This document shows, in pieces, positions 23,265 to 33,088 of a DNA stretch of 64,000 nt; position 1 is the first letter of the stretch; every line of letters begins with the position of its first letter. Below the pieces are notes generated by a model that did no database searches, had not been told where the DNA came from, and worked only from the letters and a program-made list of their open reading frames with translations. The DNA comes from VAZQ01 sp963725185. Its GTDB lineage: Bacteria > Pseudomonadota > Alphaproteobacteria > Rhizobiales > Xanthobacteraceae. The stretch covers positions 558,001 through 622,000 of the forward strand of contig CAVRXO010000003.1 in assembly GCA_963725185.1 (NCBI GenBank). Reading direction: 5' to 3'. The position numbers were made by a program, and so were the translations under genes.

Positions 23265-25985
23265 ATGTCAGAACAGCGGCGCGATGCTGACCAGCGACCA
23301 TCGCCGGAAGCGCTGCTCGAAGCGGCCCGGCGGGAGGAAAGCCGCGCCGGCAAGCTCAGGATCTTCGTGGGTGCCGCGCCCGGCGTCGGCAAGACCTACG
23401 AGATGCTGCAGCAGGCCCGCGCCCGGAAAAAAGACGGCTACGATGTCGTCGTCGGCGTGGTCGAGACCCACGGCCGCCGCGAGACCGAATCGCTGCTGGA
23501 GGGCCTGGAGGTCATTCCCCGCCTGCGCCTCGAATACCGTGGCCAGTGGCTCGAGGAGATGGACCTCGATGCCATCATCGCCCGCCGCCCGCAGATCGTT
23601 CTGGTCGACGAGCTCGCCCATACCAACGCGCCGGGCAGCCGCCACCCCAAGCGCTATCTCGACGTCGAGGAGCTGTTGAGCCGCGGCATCCACGTCTACA
23701 CCACGGTCAATATCCAGCACATCGAAAGCCTGAATGACGTGGTCGCGCAGATCACCCATGTGCGCGTGCGCGAGACCGTGCCGGACTCCGTCTTCGATCG
23801 CGCCGATGCGGTCGAGCTGGTCGATCTCACCCCGGCCGATCTGATCCAGCGCCTCAAGGAGGGCAAGGTCTACGTTCCCAAGCAGGCCGAACGCGCGCTC
23901 CAGCATTTCTTCTCTCCCGCCAAGCTGACGGCGTTGCGCGAGCTGGCGCTGCGCCGCACCGCCGACCGGGTCGACGAGCAGTTGCTCACGGAGATGCAGG
24001 CGCACGCGATCTCGGGACCTTGGGCGGCCGGCGAGCGCATCCTGGTCTGCGTCAGCGAGGACCCGCGCGCGGCCGGCCTCGTGCGCTACGCCAAACGGCT
24101 GGCGGACCGGTTGCACGCGCCCTTCACCGCGCTCGCAATCGAGACTGCGCGCAGCCAGCAATTGAGCGAGGAGCAGCGCGACCGGATCGCCGACACGCTG
24201 CGGCTCGCCGAGCGGCTCGGCGGCGAAGGCATCACCATCCCGTCGAGCGCGCGCCATATCGCCGACGACGTGCTCGGCTTCGCCCATGCCAACAACGTCA
24301 CCCAGATCGTGATGGGAAAGTCGAGCCGCACGCGCTGGTTCGAGATCCTGCACGGCTCGGTCGTGCATGACATGGTGCGCAAGAGCGGCAATATCAGCGT
24401 GCACGTGATCGCCGGCGATCAGCTCACCGGCGAACCGCTCCCGAAAAAGACCATACGCACGGCGGAGCACGCTGCCGTCTTCGATCCCCTGCCCTATCTG
24501 GCCGCGCTCTTGTCGGTTGCGGTCGCGCTCGGCATCGGCGAGGCGATCCAGCATCTGTTCGGCGGCATCGAGACCGTCGATCTCGTCTTCCTCACCGCGA
24601 TCGTCGTCATCGCGGTCCGCTACGGCCTGCTGCCGTCGCTGTTGGCCAGCGTCGCGGCATCGCTTTGCTACAATTTCTTCTTCCTGCCCCCGATCTACAC
24701 GTTCACCATCACCGATCCGGTCAATGTCGCGGCCTTCGTGCTGTTTACGATCGTGGCCGTCGTCGTTTCGCATGTCGCCGCCCGCGGCCGCATGCAGACG
24801 GTGACCGCGCAGGGCCGCGTGCGCACGCTCGAGTCGCTCTATGCCTTCAGCCGCAAGCTTGCCGGCGCCGGAACGCTCGACGACGTGCTCTGGGCCACCG
24901 CCTACCAGACCGCGCTGATGCTGAACGTCCGCGTCGTGTTGCTGCTGCCGGAGAGCGGCACCATTACGGTCAAGGCCGGCTATCCGCCCGAGGATACGCT
25001 CGGCGATGCCGATTTCGCCGCCGCCAACTGGGTCTGGGAGAACAACCGCTCCGCCGGCCGCGGCTCCGATACGCTGCCCGGCGCCAAGCGCCTATTCCTG
25101 CCGATGCGCACCGGCCGCGGCAGCATCGGCATCGTCGGCATCGACAGCGACAAGCCGGGACCGATCCTCACTCCCGACCAGCGCCGCCTGCTCGACGCCC
25201 TGATAGACCAGGGCGCGCTCGCCATCGAGCGCGTCCACCTGGTCGAGGACCTGGAGCGGGCGCGGCGCACCGCCGACACCGATCGCCTGCGCTCCGCGCT
25301 CCTCACCTCGATCTCGCACGATCTCAAGACGCCGCTGGCCTCGGTATTGGGCGCCGCCGGCACCCTGCGCGATCTCTCCCATGCCCTGACCGACGCCCAA
25401 AAGGCCGATCTGCTCGGCACCGTCATCGACGAATTGGAACGGCTCAACCGCTTCATCGCTAATCTGCTCGATATGACCAAGCTCGAATCCGGCGCGATTG
25501 CTCCCAACACCGCGCTCCACGACGTCGGCGAGATCGTGGGCAGCGCGCTGCGGCGCGCCGGCAAGATCCTGGCGCGTCATCGCGTCGAGCTGGCGCTCCC
25601 GGCCGGGCTGCCGATGCTCGACCTCGACGCGGTCCTGTTCGAGCAGGTCCTCTTCAACTTGCTGGACAACGCGGCGAAATACTCCCCCGAGGGCACCACC
25701 ATCCGCATCGTGAGCTGGCGCGAGAGCGAGACGGTCTGGCTGCAGATCCTGGACGAGGGCGAAGGCATTCCCGCCGCCGATCTCGAGCGCATATTCGACA
25801 AGTTCCATCGCGCCCAAAAGAGCGATCACGTGCGGGCCGGGACCGGGCTTGGGCTTGCGATCTCGCGCGGCTTCGTCGAAGCCATGCACGGAACCATCAC
25901 GGCCGCGAACCGCGCCGACCGCAGCGGCGCCGTGTTCACGATCCGCCTGCCGGTGCCGGCATCGACCGAGAAGTCGGCAGCATGA
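23265..25985 (+). CDS. kdpD: KdpD sensor histidine kinase
   Basis: 906 residues. Order: KdpD N-terminal domain with Walker A GAAPGVGKTYEM and VDELAHTNAPGSRHPKRY (about 35-240), universal-stress-like domain (about 250-380), four membrane helices (about 405-500, DUF4118), GAF-like region, HisKA with the phosphorylated histidine in SISHDLKTPL (H685), and HATPase with LLDNAAKYSPEGT and GTGLGLAISRGFVEAM. It senses potassium limitation and osmotic state and phosphorylates KdpE. It is the only KdpD in the window and could serve both KdpE proteins. It overlaps kdpE by ATGA. Confidence 0.96.
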   Translation: MSEQRRDADQRPSPEALLEAARREESRAGKLRIFVGAAPGVGKTYEMLQQARARKKDGYDVVVGVVETHGRRETESLLEGLEVIPRLRLEYRGQWLEEMDLDAIIARRPQIVLVDELAHTNAPGSRHPKRYLDVEELLSRGIHVYTTVNIQHIESLNDVVAQITHVRVRETVPDSVFDRADAVELVDLTPADLIQRLKEGKVYVPKQAERALQHFFSPAKLTALRELALRRTADRVDEQLLTEMQAHAISGPWAAGERILVCVSEDPRAAGLVRYAKRLADRLHAPFTALAIETARSQQLSEEQRDRIADTLRLAERLGGEGITIPSSARHIADDVLGFAHANNVTQIVMGKSSRTRWFEILHGSVVHDMVRKSGNISVHVIAGDQLTGEPLPKKTIRTAEHAAVFDPLPYLAALLSVAVALGIGEAIQHLFGGIETVDLVFLTAIVVIAVRYGLLPSLLASVAASLCYNFFFLPPIYTFTITDPVNVAAFVLFTIVAVVVSHVAARGRMQTVTAQGRVRTLESLYAFSRKLAGAGTLDDVLWATAYQTALMLNVRVVLLLPESGTITVKAGYPPEDTLGDADFAAANWVWENNRSAGRGSDTLPGAKRLFLPMRTGRGSIGIVGIDSDKPGPILTPDQRRLLDALIDQGALAIERVHLVEDLERARRTADTDRLRSALLTSISHDLKTPLASVLGAAGTLRDLSHALTDAQKADLLGTVIDELERLNRFIANLLDMTKLESGAIAPNTALHDVGEIVGSALRRAGKILARHRVELALPAGLPMLDLDAVLFEQVLFNLLDNAAKYSPEGTTIRIVSWRESETVWLQILDEGEGIPAADLERIFDKFHRAQKSDHVRAGTGLGLAISRGFVEAMHGTITAANRADRSGAVFTIRLPVPASTEKSAA

Positions 25986-26671
25986 GCGCCGGACCTCTCA
26001 AGATTCTCGTGGTCGACGACGAGCCGCCGATCCGCAAGCTCTTGCGGATGGGGTTGGCGACGCAAGGCTACGAGGTCCTGGAGGCGTCGAACGGCAAGGC
26101 GTCGCTCGACCTCTTGTCGAAAAAGCCGGATTTGATCATCCTTGATCTCGGGCTTCCCGATATTTTGGGTCACGAATTGCTGCGCATGATCCGCGCGCGC
26201 GACGAAAGCGTGCCGATCGTGGTCCTGTCCAGCCGCGGAGACGAGGCCGGCAAGGTGCAGGCGCTCGATCTCGGCGCCGACGATTACATCACCAAGCCGT
26301 TCGGCATGGACGAGCTGCTCGCTCGGCTGCGCGCGGCGCTGCGCCACCAGCTGCAGGTGCACGGCGAACGCCCGATCTTCCGAGTCGGCGATCTTTCGGT
26401 CGACCTGGTGCGACGCATCGTCAAGGTCGGCGACAAGGACGTCAAGCTTTCGCCCAAGGAGTACGAGCTGTTGCGCGTGCTGGTGCAGCATGCCGGGAAG
26501 GTGCTGACCCACAAGTTCCTGCTCGGCGAATTGTGGGACGAGCTGACCGACGCGCAATATCTGCGCGTCTATGTGCGCCAGCTGCGGCAAAAGATCGAGG
26601 CCGACCCCGAACGCCCGCAATACGTCCTGACCGAAACCGGGGTCGGCTACCGGCTGCGCGCGCCGGATTAG
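25982..26671 (+). CDS. kdpE: KdpE response regulator (operon 2)
   Basis: 229 residues. Receiver domain with VDDEPPIRKL, phospho-acceptor D55 in IILDLGLPD and TKPFGMDELL, then an OmpR-type winged helix (KEYELLRVLVQHAGKVLTHK and YVRQLRQKIEADPERP). It acts with KdpD to activate kdp transcription. It overlaps the kdpD stop by 4 nt, implying coupled translation. It is paralogous to KdpE at 2828-3520, and the DNA-recognition helices are almost the same, so both may bind the same sites. Confidence 0.95.
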   Translation: MSAGPLKILVVDDEPPIRKLLRMGLATQGYEVLEASNGKASLDLLSKKPDLIILDLGLPDILGHELLRMIRARDESVPIVVLSSRGDEAGKVQALDLGADDYITKPFGMDELLARLRAALRHQLQVHGERPIFRVGDLSVDLVRRIVKVGDKDVKLSPKEYELLRVLVQHAGKVLTHKFLLGELWDELTDAQYLRVYVRQLRQKIEADPERPQYVLTETGVGYRLRAPD

Positions 26672-26797
26672 AGCGCGGCCTTGCCCGGCATGTTGATCCA
26701 TCGAGTGTTGTTGCGCTCCCGCTGGATCGCACGGCGCGCCTGCGATAATGTCCGCAGAAGCGCATGCCGCCGCCGATCCCACACGGGAGCAACCGCC

Positions 26798-27658
26798 TTG
26801 AAATTGATCTGGCCCTGGCAGGACCGGCAGCGCCAATTCTCGGCTTTGAAGGCTGCCGGATTCGCGCTCGTGCTCGCACCGGCACTCTGGCTCGCTTATC
26901 AGCTGGAGAGCGGCGAGTACGGAATCTATCCGATGTGGCTTGGGGGATTGACCTATTGGTCGGGCGTATGGGCGACGGCGGTTCTGCTCGCCGCCCTGGC
27001 GGTCACGCCGGCGCTGAAAATATTCGGCTGGAAGAGCCTCATCGACGTGCGCAGGATGATCGGCGTCGCGGCGCTCGCCTACACGTTCGCCCATATCGTC
27101 GTCTATTTTGCGTTGCGGGCCTGGAACTTCGCGCTGATCGCCAAGGAGACGGCGGCCAGCCCTTCGTTGATCGTGGCGACGCTGTCGACTATCGGCCTGG
27201 TTGCCCTGGGCGCTACTTCATTTGACGCCGCGATCCTGCGCATGGGAGCAAGGAGCTGGCAGCGCCTGCACGGCACGGTCTATGTCATCTCGTTCCTGGC
27301 GCTCCTGCATGTGCTGCTGTCGCGCGGGACCAACCCTATGCAATATCTGCTGGCTGGGATGTTCTTCTGGCTCGTGATCTGGCGGATGCTGGATCGATAC
27401 GGGCGCGGGACCGATCCGAAGGCGCTGGCCCTGCTCGCCATCGGGTCTTGCCTTTTCACCGCGTTGCTTGAGGTCGTCTGGATTTGGGCCCGCCGCGGCT
27501 ATGCGCCCTCGGAAACGCTGAGCAACAATTTTACCCTGATCTTCGGCGTTCCGCCAGCCTGGCAGATACTCGGGTCAGGGCTCCTGATCGCGCTTGCCGC
27601 GGCCTGGCCGGCTCTACGCCTCGCGACGGCGCGCTTCGAGATGCGCAAGATCGGATAG
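26798..27658 (+). CDS. Ferric reductase-like transmembrane protein (MsrQ/YedZ-like)
   Basis: About 286 residues with eight hydrophobic segments. It has the haem-binding histidine pattern of the ferric-reductase/YedZ fold: FAHIVVYFALR, RLHGTVYVISFLALLHVLLS. MsrQ-type proteins pass electrons to a periplasmic methionine sulfoxide reductase, but no msrP is adjacent, and the protein is about 80 residues longer than typical MsrQ, so another electron-transfer role is possible. The best start is a TTG at 26798 with GGGAG eight bases upstream; the ATG at 26681 would add a non-conserved basic stretch. Confidence 0.75.
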   Translation: MKLIWPWQDRQRQFSALKAAGFALVLAPALWLAYQLESGEYGIYPMWLGGLTYWSGVWATAVLLAALAVTPALKIFGWKSLIDVRRMIGVAALAYTFAHIVVYFALRAWNFALIAKETAASPSLIVATLSTIGLVALGATSFDAAILRMGARSWQRLHGTVYVISFLALLHVLLSRGTNPMQYLLAGMFFWLVIWRMLDRYGRGTDPKALALLAIGSCLFTALLEVVWIWARRGYAPSETLSNNFTLIFGVPPAWQILGSGLLIALAAAWPALRLATARFEMRKIG

Positions 27659-27700
27659 CGCAAGTCGGCGTGCAGCGTGCATCAGAGTAAACGCTCAGCC

Positions 27701-28832
27701 CTATTCCACGTCCTCGACCTCGGCCGGGGCGCCGCCGAATGCCTTCTGCGCCAGCGTGGCTTCCATGAACGGATCGAGATCGCCGTCGAGCACGCCGCCG
27801 GTGTTGGACGTCGCCACGCCGGTGCGCAGGTCCTTCACCATCTGGTAGGGCTGCAGCACATAGGAGCGAATCTGGTGGCCGAAGCCGATATCGGTCTTAC
27901 CGGCGTTCTCCACGGCGGCTGCTTCCTCGCGCTTCTTCAGTTCCAGCTCGTAGAGCCGCGCGCGCAGCATCTGCCAGGCCTGCGCGCGATTGCGGTGCTG
28001 CGAGCGGTCGTTCTGGCAATAGACCACGATGTTGGTCGGGATGTGGGTGAGGCGGATCGCCGATTCGGTCTTGTTGACGTGCTGGCCGCCGGCCCCGCTC
28101 GAGCGCAGCGTATCGGTGCGCACATCCGATTCCTTGATGTCGACCACGATGCGATCGTCGATCACCGGATAGGCCTTCACGCTCGCAAACGACGTATGCC
28201 GCCGGGCATTCGAATCGAACGGCGAGATGCGCACCAGCCGGTGCACGCCGTTCTCGGTCTTGAGCCAGCCATAGGCGTTGCGGCCCTTGACCTGGATGGT
28301 CGCCGACTTGATGCCGGCCTCCTCGCCTTCGGTCTCTTCCAGATACTCGACCTTGAAGCCGTGCTGCTCGGCCCAGCGCGTATACATGCGCAACAGCATG
28401 TTCGCCCAATCCTGGCTTTCGGTGCCGCCGGCGCCGGCATGGACCTCCACATAGCTGTCGTTCGCATCGGCCTCGCCCGAGAGCAGCGCTTCGAGCTCGC
28501 GGCGGGCGACTTCGGTCTTGAGCCGCTTGAGCGCCTCTTCGGCCTCGGCAACGACCTTCTTGTCCTTCTCGGCTTCGCCGAGCTCGATCATGGTGGTCTG
28601 ATCGTCGAGGTCCTGCTCGATGCGGCCGATGGCGGTGAGCTGGCTTTCGAGCGCGGTGCGCTCCTGCATCACGCGCTGGGCGCGCTGCTGGTCGCTCCAG
28701 AGATTGGGATCCTCGGCCTCCCGATTGAGCTCGGCCAGCCGGGTGCGTGCCTTGTCGACGTCAAAGATGCCTCCTCAGCAGCACGACCGACTGCTTGATC
28801 TCGTCGACGATGTTCTGGATTTCCGCGCGCAT
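27701..28832 (-). CDS. prfB: Peptide chain release factor 2, with programmed +1 frameshift
   Basis: RF2 recognises UGA and UAA and releases the peptide. The main frame has the family landmarks: EVHAGAGGTESQDW, GVHRLVRISPFDS, and GAGGQHVNKTES with the catalytic GGQ. The protein starts in another frame at the ATG at 28830-28832 (MRAEIQNIVDEIKQSVVLL), and this short frame ends with CTT TGA (28761-28766). A one-base slip at CTTTGAC gives LDVDKARTRL and enters the long frame. AGGAGG (28770-28775) sits three bases before the slippery codon, the classical stimulator. RF2 thus autoregulates its own synthesis. An in-frame ATG 12 bp upstream (28844) is a possible alternative start. Confidence 0.95.
28761..28775 (-). 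promoter_or_regulatory. Programmed +1 frameshift site of prfB
   Basis: Minus strand reads AGGAGG CAT CTT TGA C: an internal Shine-Dalgarno-like element, 3 nt, then the slippery Leu codon and in-frame UGA. Low RF2 slows termination at this UGA and favours the +1 shift. Confidence 0.93.
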
Positions 28833-29004
28833 GACATCTTCCATCAGCGGCCGACGGCCGCTTTCGCTTTCCATTGGCGTCTACCGGCGGCGCTCATTCC
28901 ATCACCGGCCGGAGGCTGCATTCAAGTCGCTCCCGAACACACCCCTATATAGGGAGTGGACGTGATTTGGCGACCCGGCAAGGGCAATTCGACCGGTATC
29001 CAGA

Positions 29005-31455
29005 TCAATAGAGCCCGCCGCCGGCGCGAACTGCGCGCTCGGCTTCCGGCGAGACCGTGAGCGGCCGGCCGTCCGCATCGCTGACCCCGACCACCGAGTA
29101 GCCGTCGGGCGGCGCCGTGCCGGGCTTGAATGCCTCGAGAATCACCTGCAAGTCGCCCGGGCTGGCGCGCATTCCGGTCTTCACATTGACCCGGATGAGC
29201 TTGATGCCGGGGGGGACACGGAACGGGATCGCCGGCTTGTCGGCGAGCGCGACCTTCATGAAATCGCGGAAGATGGGGGCGGCAAGCGCGCCGCCGGTGG
29301 CGGTATTCGAGATATGCCGCGGCTTGTCGTAGCCCATGAACACGCCGACCACGAGATCGGGGGAGAAGCCGATGAACCAGACGTCCTTCTCGTCGTTGGT
29401 GGTGCCGGTCTTGCCGGCGATCGGCTTGCCCAGCTCCTTGATGCCGGATCCTGCCGCGGTTCCGCGTACCGGCACCCCCTCCATGATGGAGGTGATCTGA
29501 TAGGCGGTCATGGGATCGATCACCCGCTCGCGCTTGTCGATGAGGGTCGGCTCGTTCTGGTTGGCCCATTTCGCCGCATCGCAGCCGCGGCACTCGCGCT
29601 GGTCGTGCTTGTAGATGGTGTGGCCGTAGCGGTCCTGGATGCGATCGATCAGGGTCGGCTGGATCTTGCGGCCGCCGTTGTCGATCATCGCATAGGCGCC
29701 AACCATCCGCATGAGCGTGGTCTCGCCGGCGCCGAGCGCATAGGACAGATAGGGCGGCAGATTGTCATAGACCCCGAATCGCTTGGCATATTCGCCGATC
29801 AGCGGCATGCCGATATCCTGCGCCAAGCGAACCGTCATCACGTTGCGGGAATGCTCGATGCCGAAGCGCAACGTCGAGGGCCCGTAGAAGTTCTGCTCGT
29901 AGTTCTCCGGACGCCAGATGCCGCTGCCGGTGTCGATCTCGAGCGGCGCGTCGAGCACGATGCTCGAGGGCGTGTAGCCGTTGTCGAGCGCGGCCGAATA
30001 GACGATGGGCTTGAACGATGAGCCCGGCTGGCGCAGCGCCTGGGTGGCACGATTGAATTGGCTCTGGTCGTAGGAGAAGCCACCCACCATCGCCAGCACC
30101 CGCCCGGTATAGGGATCCATCGCCATGATGGCGCCGGAGATCTCCGGCACCTGGCGAAGGCGGAACTGGCCCTCCTTGCCGGCCAGCGGCTCGACATAGA
30201 CGACGTCGCCCGGCGCCAGCACCTGGCTGACCTTGGTCACGTTCTTGATGGCGCCCGACTTCGCCCATTTCACGGCTTCGAGCGGGACCGTGCCGGTCTC
30301 GCGCTCCTTGAGCACCTGACCGGCGGGATCACGGCCCGGCTGCAAGCCGATGCGGGCGGCCTGATCGCCGCTCTCCAGCACCACCGCGAGCCGCCAGGGT
30401 GCGACGTCGGCCAGAGCCCTCACATCCGCGAGCTTCGCGCCCCACTCGCCGGTAAGATCGAGCTTGCTGACGGCGCCGTGATACCCGGTGGTTTCGTCGA
30501 AGCGCACCAGGCCGTCGGTGAGGGCCTTGCGGGCCGCCAGCTGCAGCTTGGGATCGAGCGTGGTGTGCACCGACAGCCCGCCCTCATAGAGCTTCTGCTC
30601 GGTATAATTGTCGGCGATATAGCGGCGCACCTCCTCGGCGAAATATTCGGCCGCGAAGATGCGCGCCCCGGTCGGCCGGGTGGTTACCTTAAGGGGATCC
30701 TTCTTGGCCTGCTCGGCCTCCTGCGCCGTGATGTAGTGCTCCTCGGCCATGCGATCGATGACGTAGTTGCGGCGCGTGACCGCTTCATCGTGACGGCGGA
30801 ACGGATTGTAATTGTTGGGACCCTTGGGCAGCGCAGCCAGATAGGCGGCTTCCGCTATGGTCAGCTCGTGCACGGATTTGTCGAAATAGAGCAGCGAGGC
30901 CGCCGCCACCCCATAGGCACCCATGCCCAGATAGATCTCGTTGAGATAGAGCTCGAGAATCTTCTGCTTGGAGAACGTCCGCTCGATCTTCAAGGCCAGC
31001 AGCGCTTCCCTGATCTTGCGGCTGAAGGTCGTCTCGTTGGTGAGCAGGAAGTTCTTGGCGACCTGCTGGGTGATCGTGGAGGCGCCCTCCGGGCGGCGTC
31101 CGCTGCCGTAGTTCTGTAGGAAAAACAGGCCGGCCCGCGTGATGCCCTGAAAGTCGAGGCCGTTATGCTCGTAGAAATTCTTGTCTTCCGTCGCCACGAA
31201 GGCGTTGGTGACGAGCTTGGGCACCGCCTGGATCGGAATATAGAGGCGCCGCTCGTGCGCATACTCGGCGAGCAACGATCCGTCGGCGGCATGCACGCGC
31301 GTCATCACCGCCGGCTCGTAGTTCTGCAACTGGGAATAGTCGGGCAGATCCTTGGAGTAATGCCACAGCAATCCGGCAACCCCGGCGACGGCGACGAGAA
31401 ACACGATCGTTCCCGCCGTGAACAGGAAGCCCATGAAGCGCAGCAACAATCTCAT
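29005..31455 (-). CDS. mrcA: Penicillin-binding protein 1A (bifunctional transglycosylase/transpeptidase)
   Basis: Class A PBP of about 816 residues. It has an N-terminal membrane anchor (LLLRFMGFLFTAGTIVFLVA); a GT51 glycosyltransferase domain with ATEDKNFYEHNGLD (catalytic Glu) and EGASTITQQVAKNFLL; an OB-like insert; then the transpeptidase domain with the active serine in GSSFKPIVYS, the SRN motif in IEHSRNVMTVRL, and GKTGTTND. It polymerises and cross-links peptidoglycan. The frame is open to 31536, but MRLLLRFMGFLF at 31455 is the usual PBP1A start. It lies downstream of the amidase gene on the same strand. Confidence 0.94.
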   Translation of the reverse strand: MRLLLRFMGFLFTAGTIVFLVAVAGVAGLLWHYSKDLPDYSQLQNYEPAVMTRVHAADGSLLAEYAHERRLYIPIQAVPKLVTNAFVATEDKNFYEHNGLDFQGITRAGLFFLQNYGSGRRPEGASTITQQVAKNFLLTNETTFSRKIREALLALKIERTFSKQKILELYLNEIYLGMGAYGVAAASLLYFDKSVHELTIAEAAYLAALPKGPNNYNPFRRHDEAVTRRNYVIDRMAEEHYITAQEAEQAKKDPLKVTTRPTGARIFAAEYFAEEVRRYIADNYTEQKLYEGGLSVHTTLDPKLQLAARKALTDGLVRFDETTGYHGAVSKLDLTGEWGAKLADVRALADVAPWRLAVVLESGDQAARIGLQPGRDPAGQVLKERETGTVPLEAVKWAKSGAIKNVTKVSQVLAPGDVVYVEPLAGKEGQFRLRQVPEISGAIMAMDPYTGRVLAMVGGFSYDQSQFNRATQALRQPGSSFKPIVYSAALDNGYTPSSIVLDAPLEIDTGSGIWRPENYEQNFYGPSTLRFGIEHSRNVMTVRLAQDIGMPLIGEYAKRFGVYDNLPPYLSYALGAGETTLMRMVGAYAMIDNGGRKIQPTLIDRIQDRYGHTIYKHDQRECRGCDAAKWANQNEPTLIDKRERVIDPMTAYQITSIMEGVPVRGTAAGSGIKELGKPIAGKTGTTNDEKDVWFIGFSPDLVVGVFMGYDKPRHISNTATGGALAAPIFRDFMKVALADKPAIPFRVPPGIKLIRVNVKTGMRASPGDLQVILEAFKPGTAPPDGYSVVGVSDADGRPLTVSPEAERAVRAGGGLY

Positions 31456-31840
31456 CGCTGGTGTCCCACCGCCTGCGCTCAAGCCGAACCGGCCCGATGG
31501 CGTGCCCGCCAAGTCCGATACCACGTCTGAGGGCAAGTCGGATAGATTGAGCGATCATATGCGGTGCCGGTCGACCCGGCACCAAGCCCCCATGGCCGCG
31601 AACCCATGAGCCGCCCCATCACCCGCAAACCCAAAACTACGCAAATCCAAAACTACGCAAATCCAAGCAACGCAAGCCGTAGCCACGAGCCGCGAGCGCC
31701 AACCGCAAATCCGGCAGGTTCCTTAACTCGCCGCCCGCAGCCGCACCGAACGCACCCGGCTTTCGTCGCCCCGTTTTATGTTGAAACTGAGGCCGCCTGA
31801 AGCCCGCTCGGCCCCTCTCGCCCTCTCTTGCCCCCCTGGC
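31456..31840. other. Intergenic between mrcA and the amidase gene
   Basis: No gene supported. It contains a 16-bp direct tandem repeat (31631-31662) followed by a degenerate third unit (CCAAGCAACGCAAGCC). Confidence 0.5.
31631..31662. repeat. 16-bp tandem duplication
   Basis: CCAAAACTACGCAAAT occurs twice in a row (31631-31646, 31647-31662), AT-richer than the surroundings. Confidence 0.8.
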
Positions 31841-33088
31841 TCAATTCTGGCTGTTTCCGCGCGTGCTTCGGGCAAGCTTGGTCGTAAAGAAACGATCGAT
31901 GGCCTGGGCGATCGAATCGGCGGTGTGCTCGCGCCAATCGGCGGACGTCAGCGACTTGATATCTTGCCGATTGGATACATAGCCCAGCTCGACCAGGACG
32001 GAGGGGATATCGGGCGCCTTGAGCACCCGAAAGCCCGCCGATTTGAGGGAATTCTTGTGCATCCGCGTCACCGTTCGCATGGAGTCGATGAGCCCGCGCG
32101 CGAACTGCACGGAAAACGTCTTGGTTTCGCGCTGGGCGAGATCGATCAGGATGTCCGCCACGTCGTTGGGCTCGGAGGTGAGATCTACGCCCGCGATCAC
32201 ATCCGCCCGGTTCTCGGTCTCGGCCAGCCGCGCCGCTTCGGAATCCGATGCCGTTTCCGACAGCGTATAGACGCTGGCCCCTTGCGCGTCCCCCTCGCCG
32301 CGCGGCAGCGCATCGGCATGGATCGAGATGAACAGCGAAGCCTGCTGCGCGCGCGCAAAGGCGACCCGCTCGGCGAGCGGCACGAAGGTGTCGTCGGAAC
32401 GGGTCATGAGGACGCGGTATTTGCCGGTCTTCTCTATCTTGTCGCGCAACAGCAGCCCGAATTCGAGGACGATGGTCTTTTCCATCTCCCCGCTCGCGGC
32501 CTTGGTGCCGTTGTCGATGCCGCCGTGGCCGGGATCGAGGACGATGGTGGGACGGGTATCGCCGTGCGCATCGTTCTTGGGGGGAGGCTCGACGGCGGCC
32601 GGCTCGCGCGCCCGGTTCTCGAGCGCCATGGTCCGCAGGAATGCATCCCGATCGACCGGGGCGAGATCGAGCACCAGCCGTGACGGCTGGTCGCTGGTGG
32701 GATCGAGCACGAAGGATTGCGCGACCCGGGCCGGACGCGTGAGATCGATCACGATGCGCGAGCCGCCCGTCATCATCAGCCCGTAACGGAACGCCTTGAT
32801 CAGGCCGCGGCCGCTCTCTCCGGTCGCGGCCGGGAACCGGAAGATCACCTGTGGCAGGTCGATGATCACCCGATAGGGATCGGCGAGCGTGAAGGCGCGC
32901 ATGTCGATCTTCTGGTTGAAATCGACCACCATTCGGGTTTGCGTCTCGTCGCCGCCCAGTCGCACCTCGCTTGCCACCGGGAAATCCTTGAACGCATCGC
33001 TGGGCACGCCGGCCGCCCCGGCCCGGCACGCAAGGCCGAGCAGGACCGCCCCGACGAAGACAATGAAGCTTGCCGCGCGGACAGACAT
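31841..33088 (-). CDS. N-acetylmuramoyl-L-alanine amidase, AmiC type with AMIN domain
   Basis: A periplasmic zinc amidase that cleaves the stem peptide from muramic acid during cell separation. Signal peptide (residues ~1-27, ending CRAGAAG), AMIN domain (about 30-150) for localisation to the division site, then the amidase_3 domain with IVLDPGHGGIDNG (zinc His), EKTIVLEFGLLLRD (Glu ligand), SLFISIHADAL (His) and VLVELGYVSN (catalytic Glu). GGAGGG lies seven bases before the ATG at 33088; an upstream GTG-type extension to 33145 would spoil the signal peptide. Followed on the same strand by mrcA, which fits a cell-wall pair. Confidence 0.93.
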   Translation of the reverse strand: MSVRAASFIVFVGAVLLGLACRAGAAGVPSDAFKDFPVASEVRLGGDETQTRMVVDFNQKIDMRAFTLADPYRVIIDLPQVIFRFPAATGESGRGLIKAFRYGLMMTGGSRIVIDLTRPARVAQSFVLDPTSDQPSRLVLDLAPVDRDAFLRTMALENRAREPAAVEPPPKNDAHGDTRPTIVLDPGHGGIDNGTKAASGEMEKTIVLEFGLLLRDKIEKTGKYRVLMTRSDDTFVPLAERVAFARAQQASLFISIHADALPRGEGDAQGASVYTLSETASDSEAARLAETENRADVIAGVDLTSEPNDVADILIDLAQRETKTFSVQFARGLIDSMRTVTRMHKNSLKSAGFRVLKAPDIPSVLVELGYVSNRQDIKSLTSADWREHTADSIAQAIDRFFTTKLARSTRGNSQN

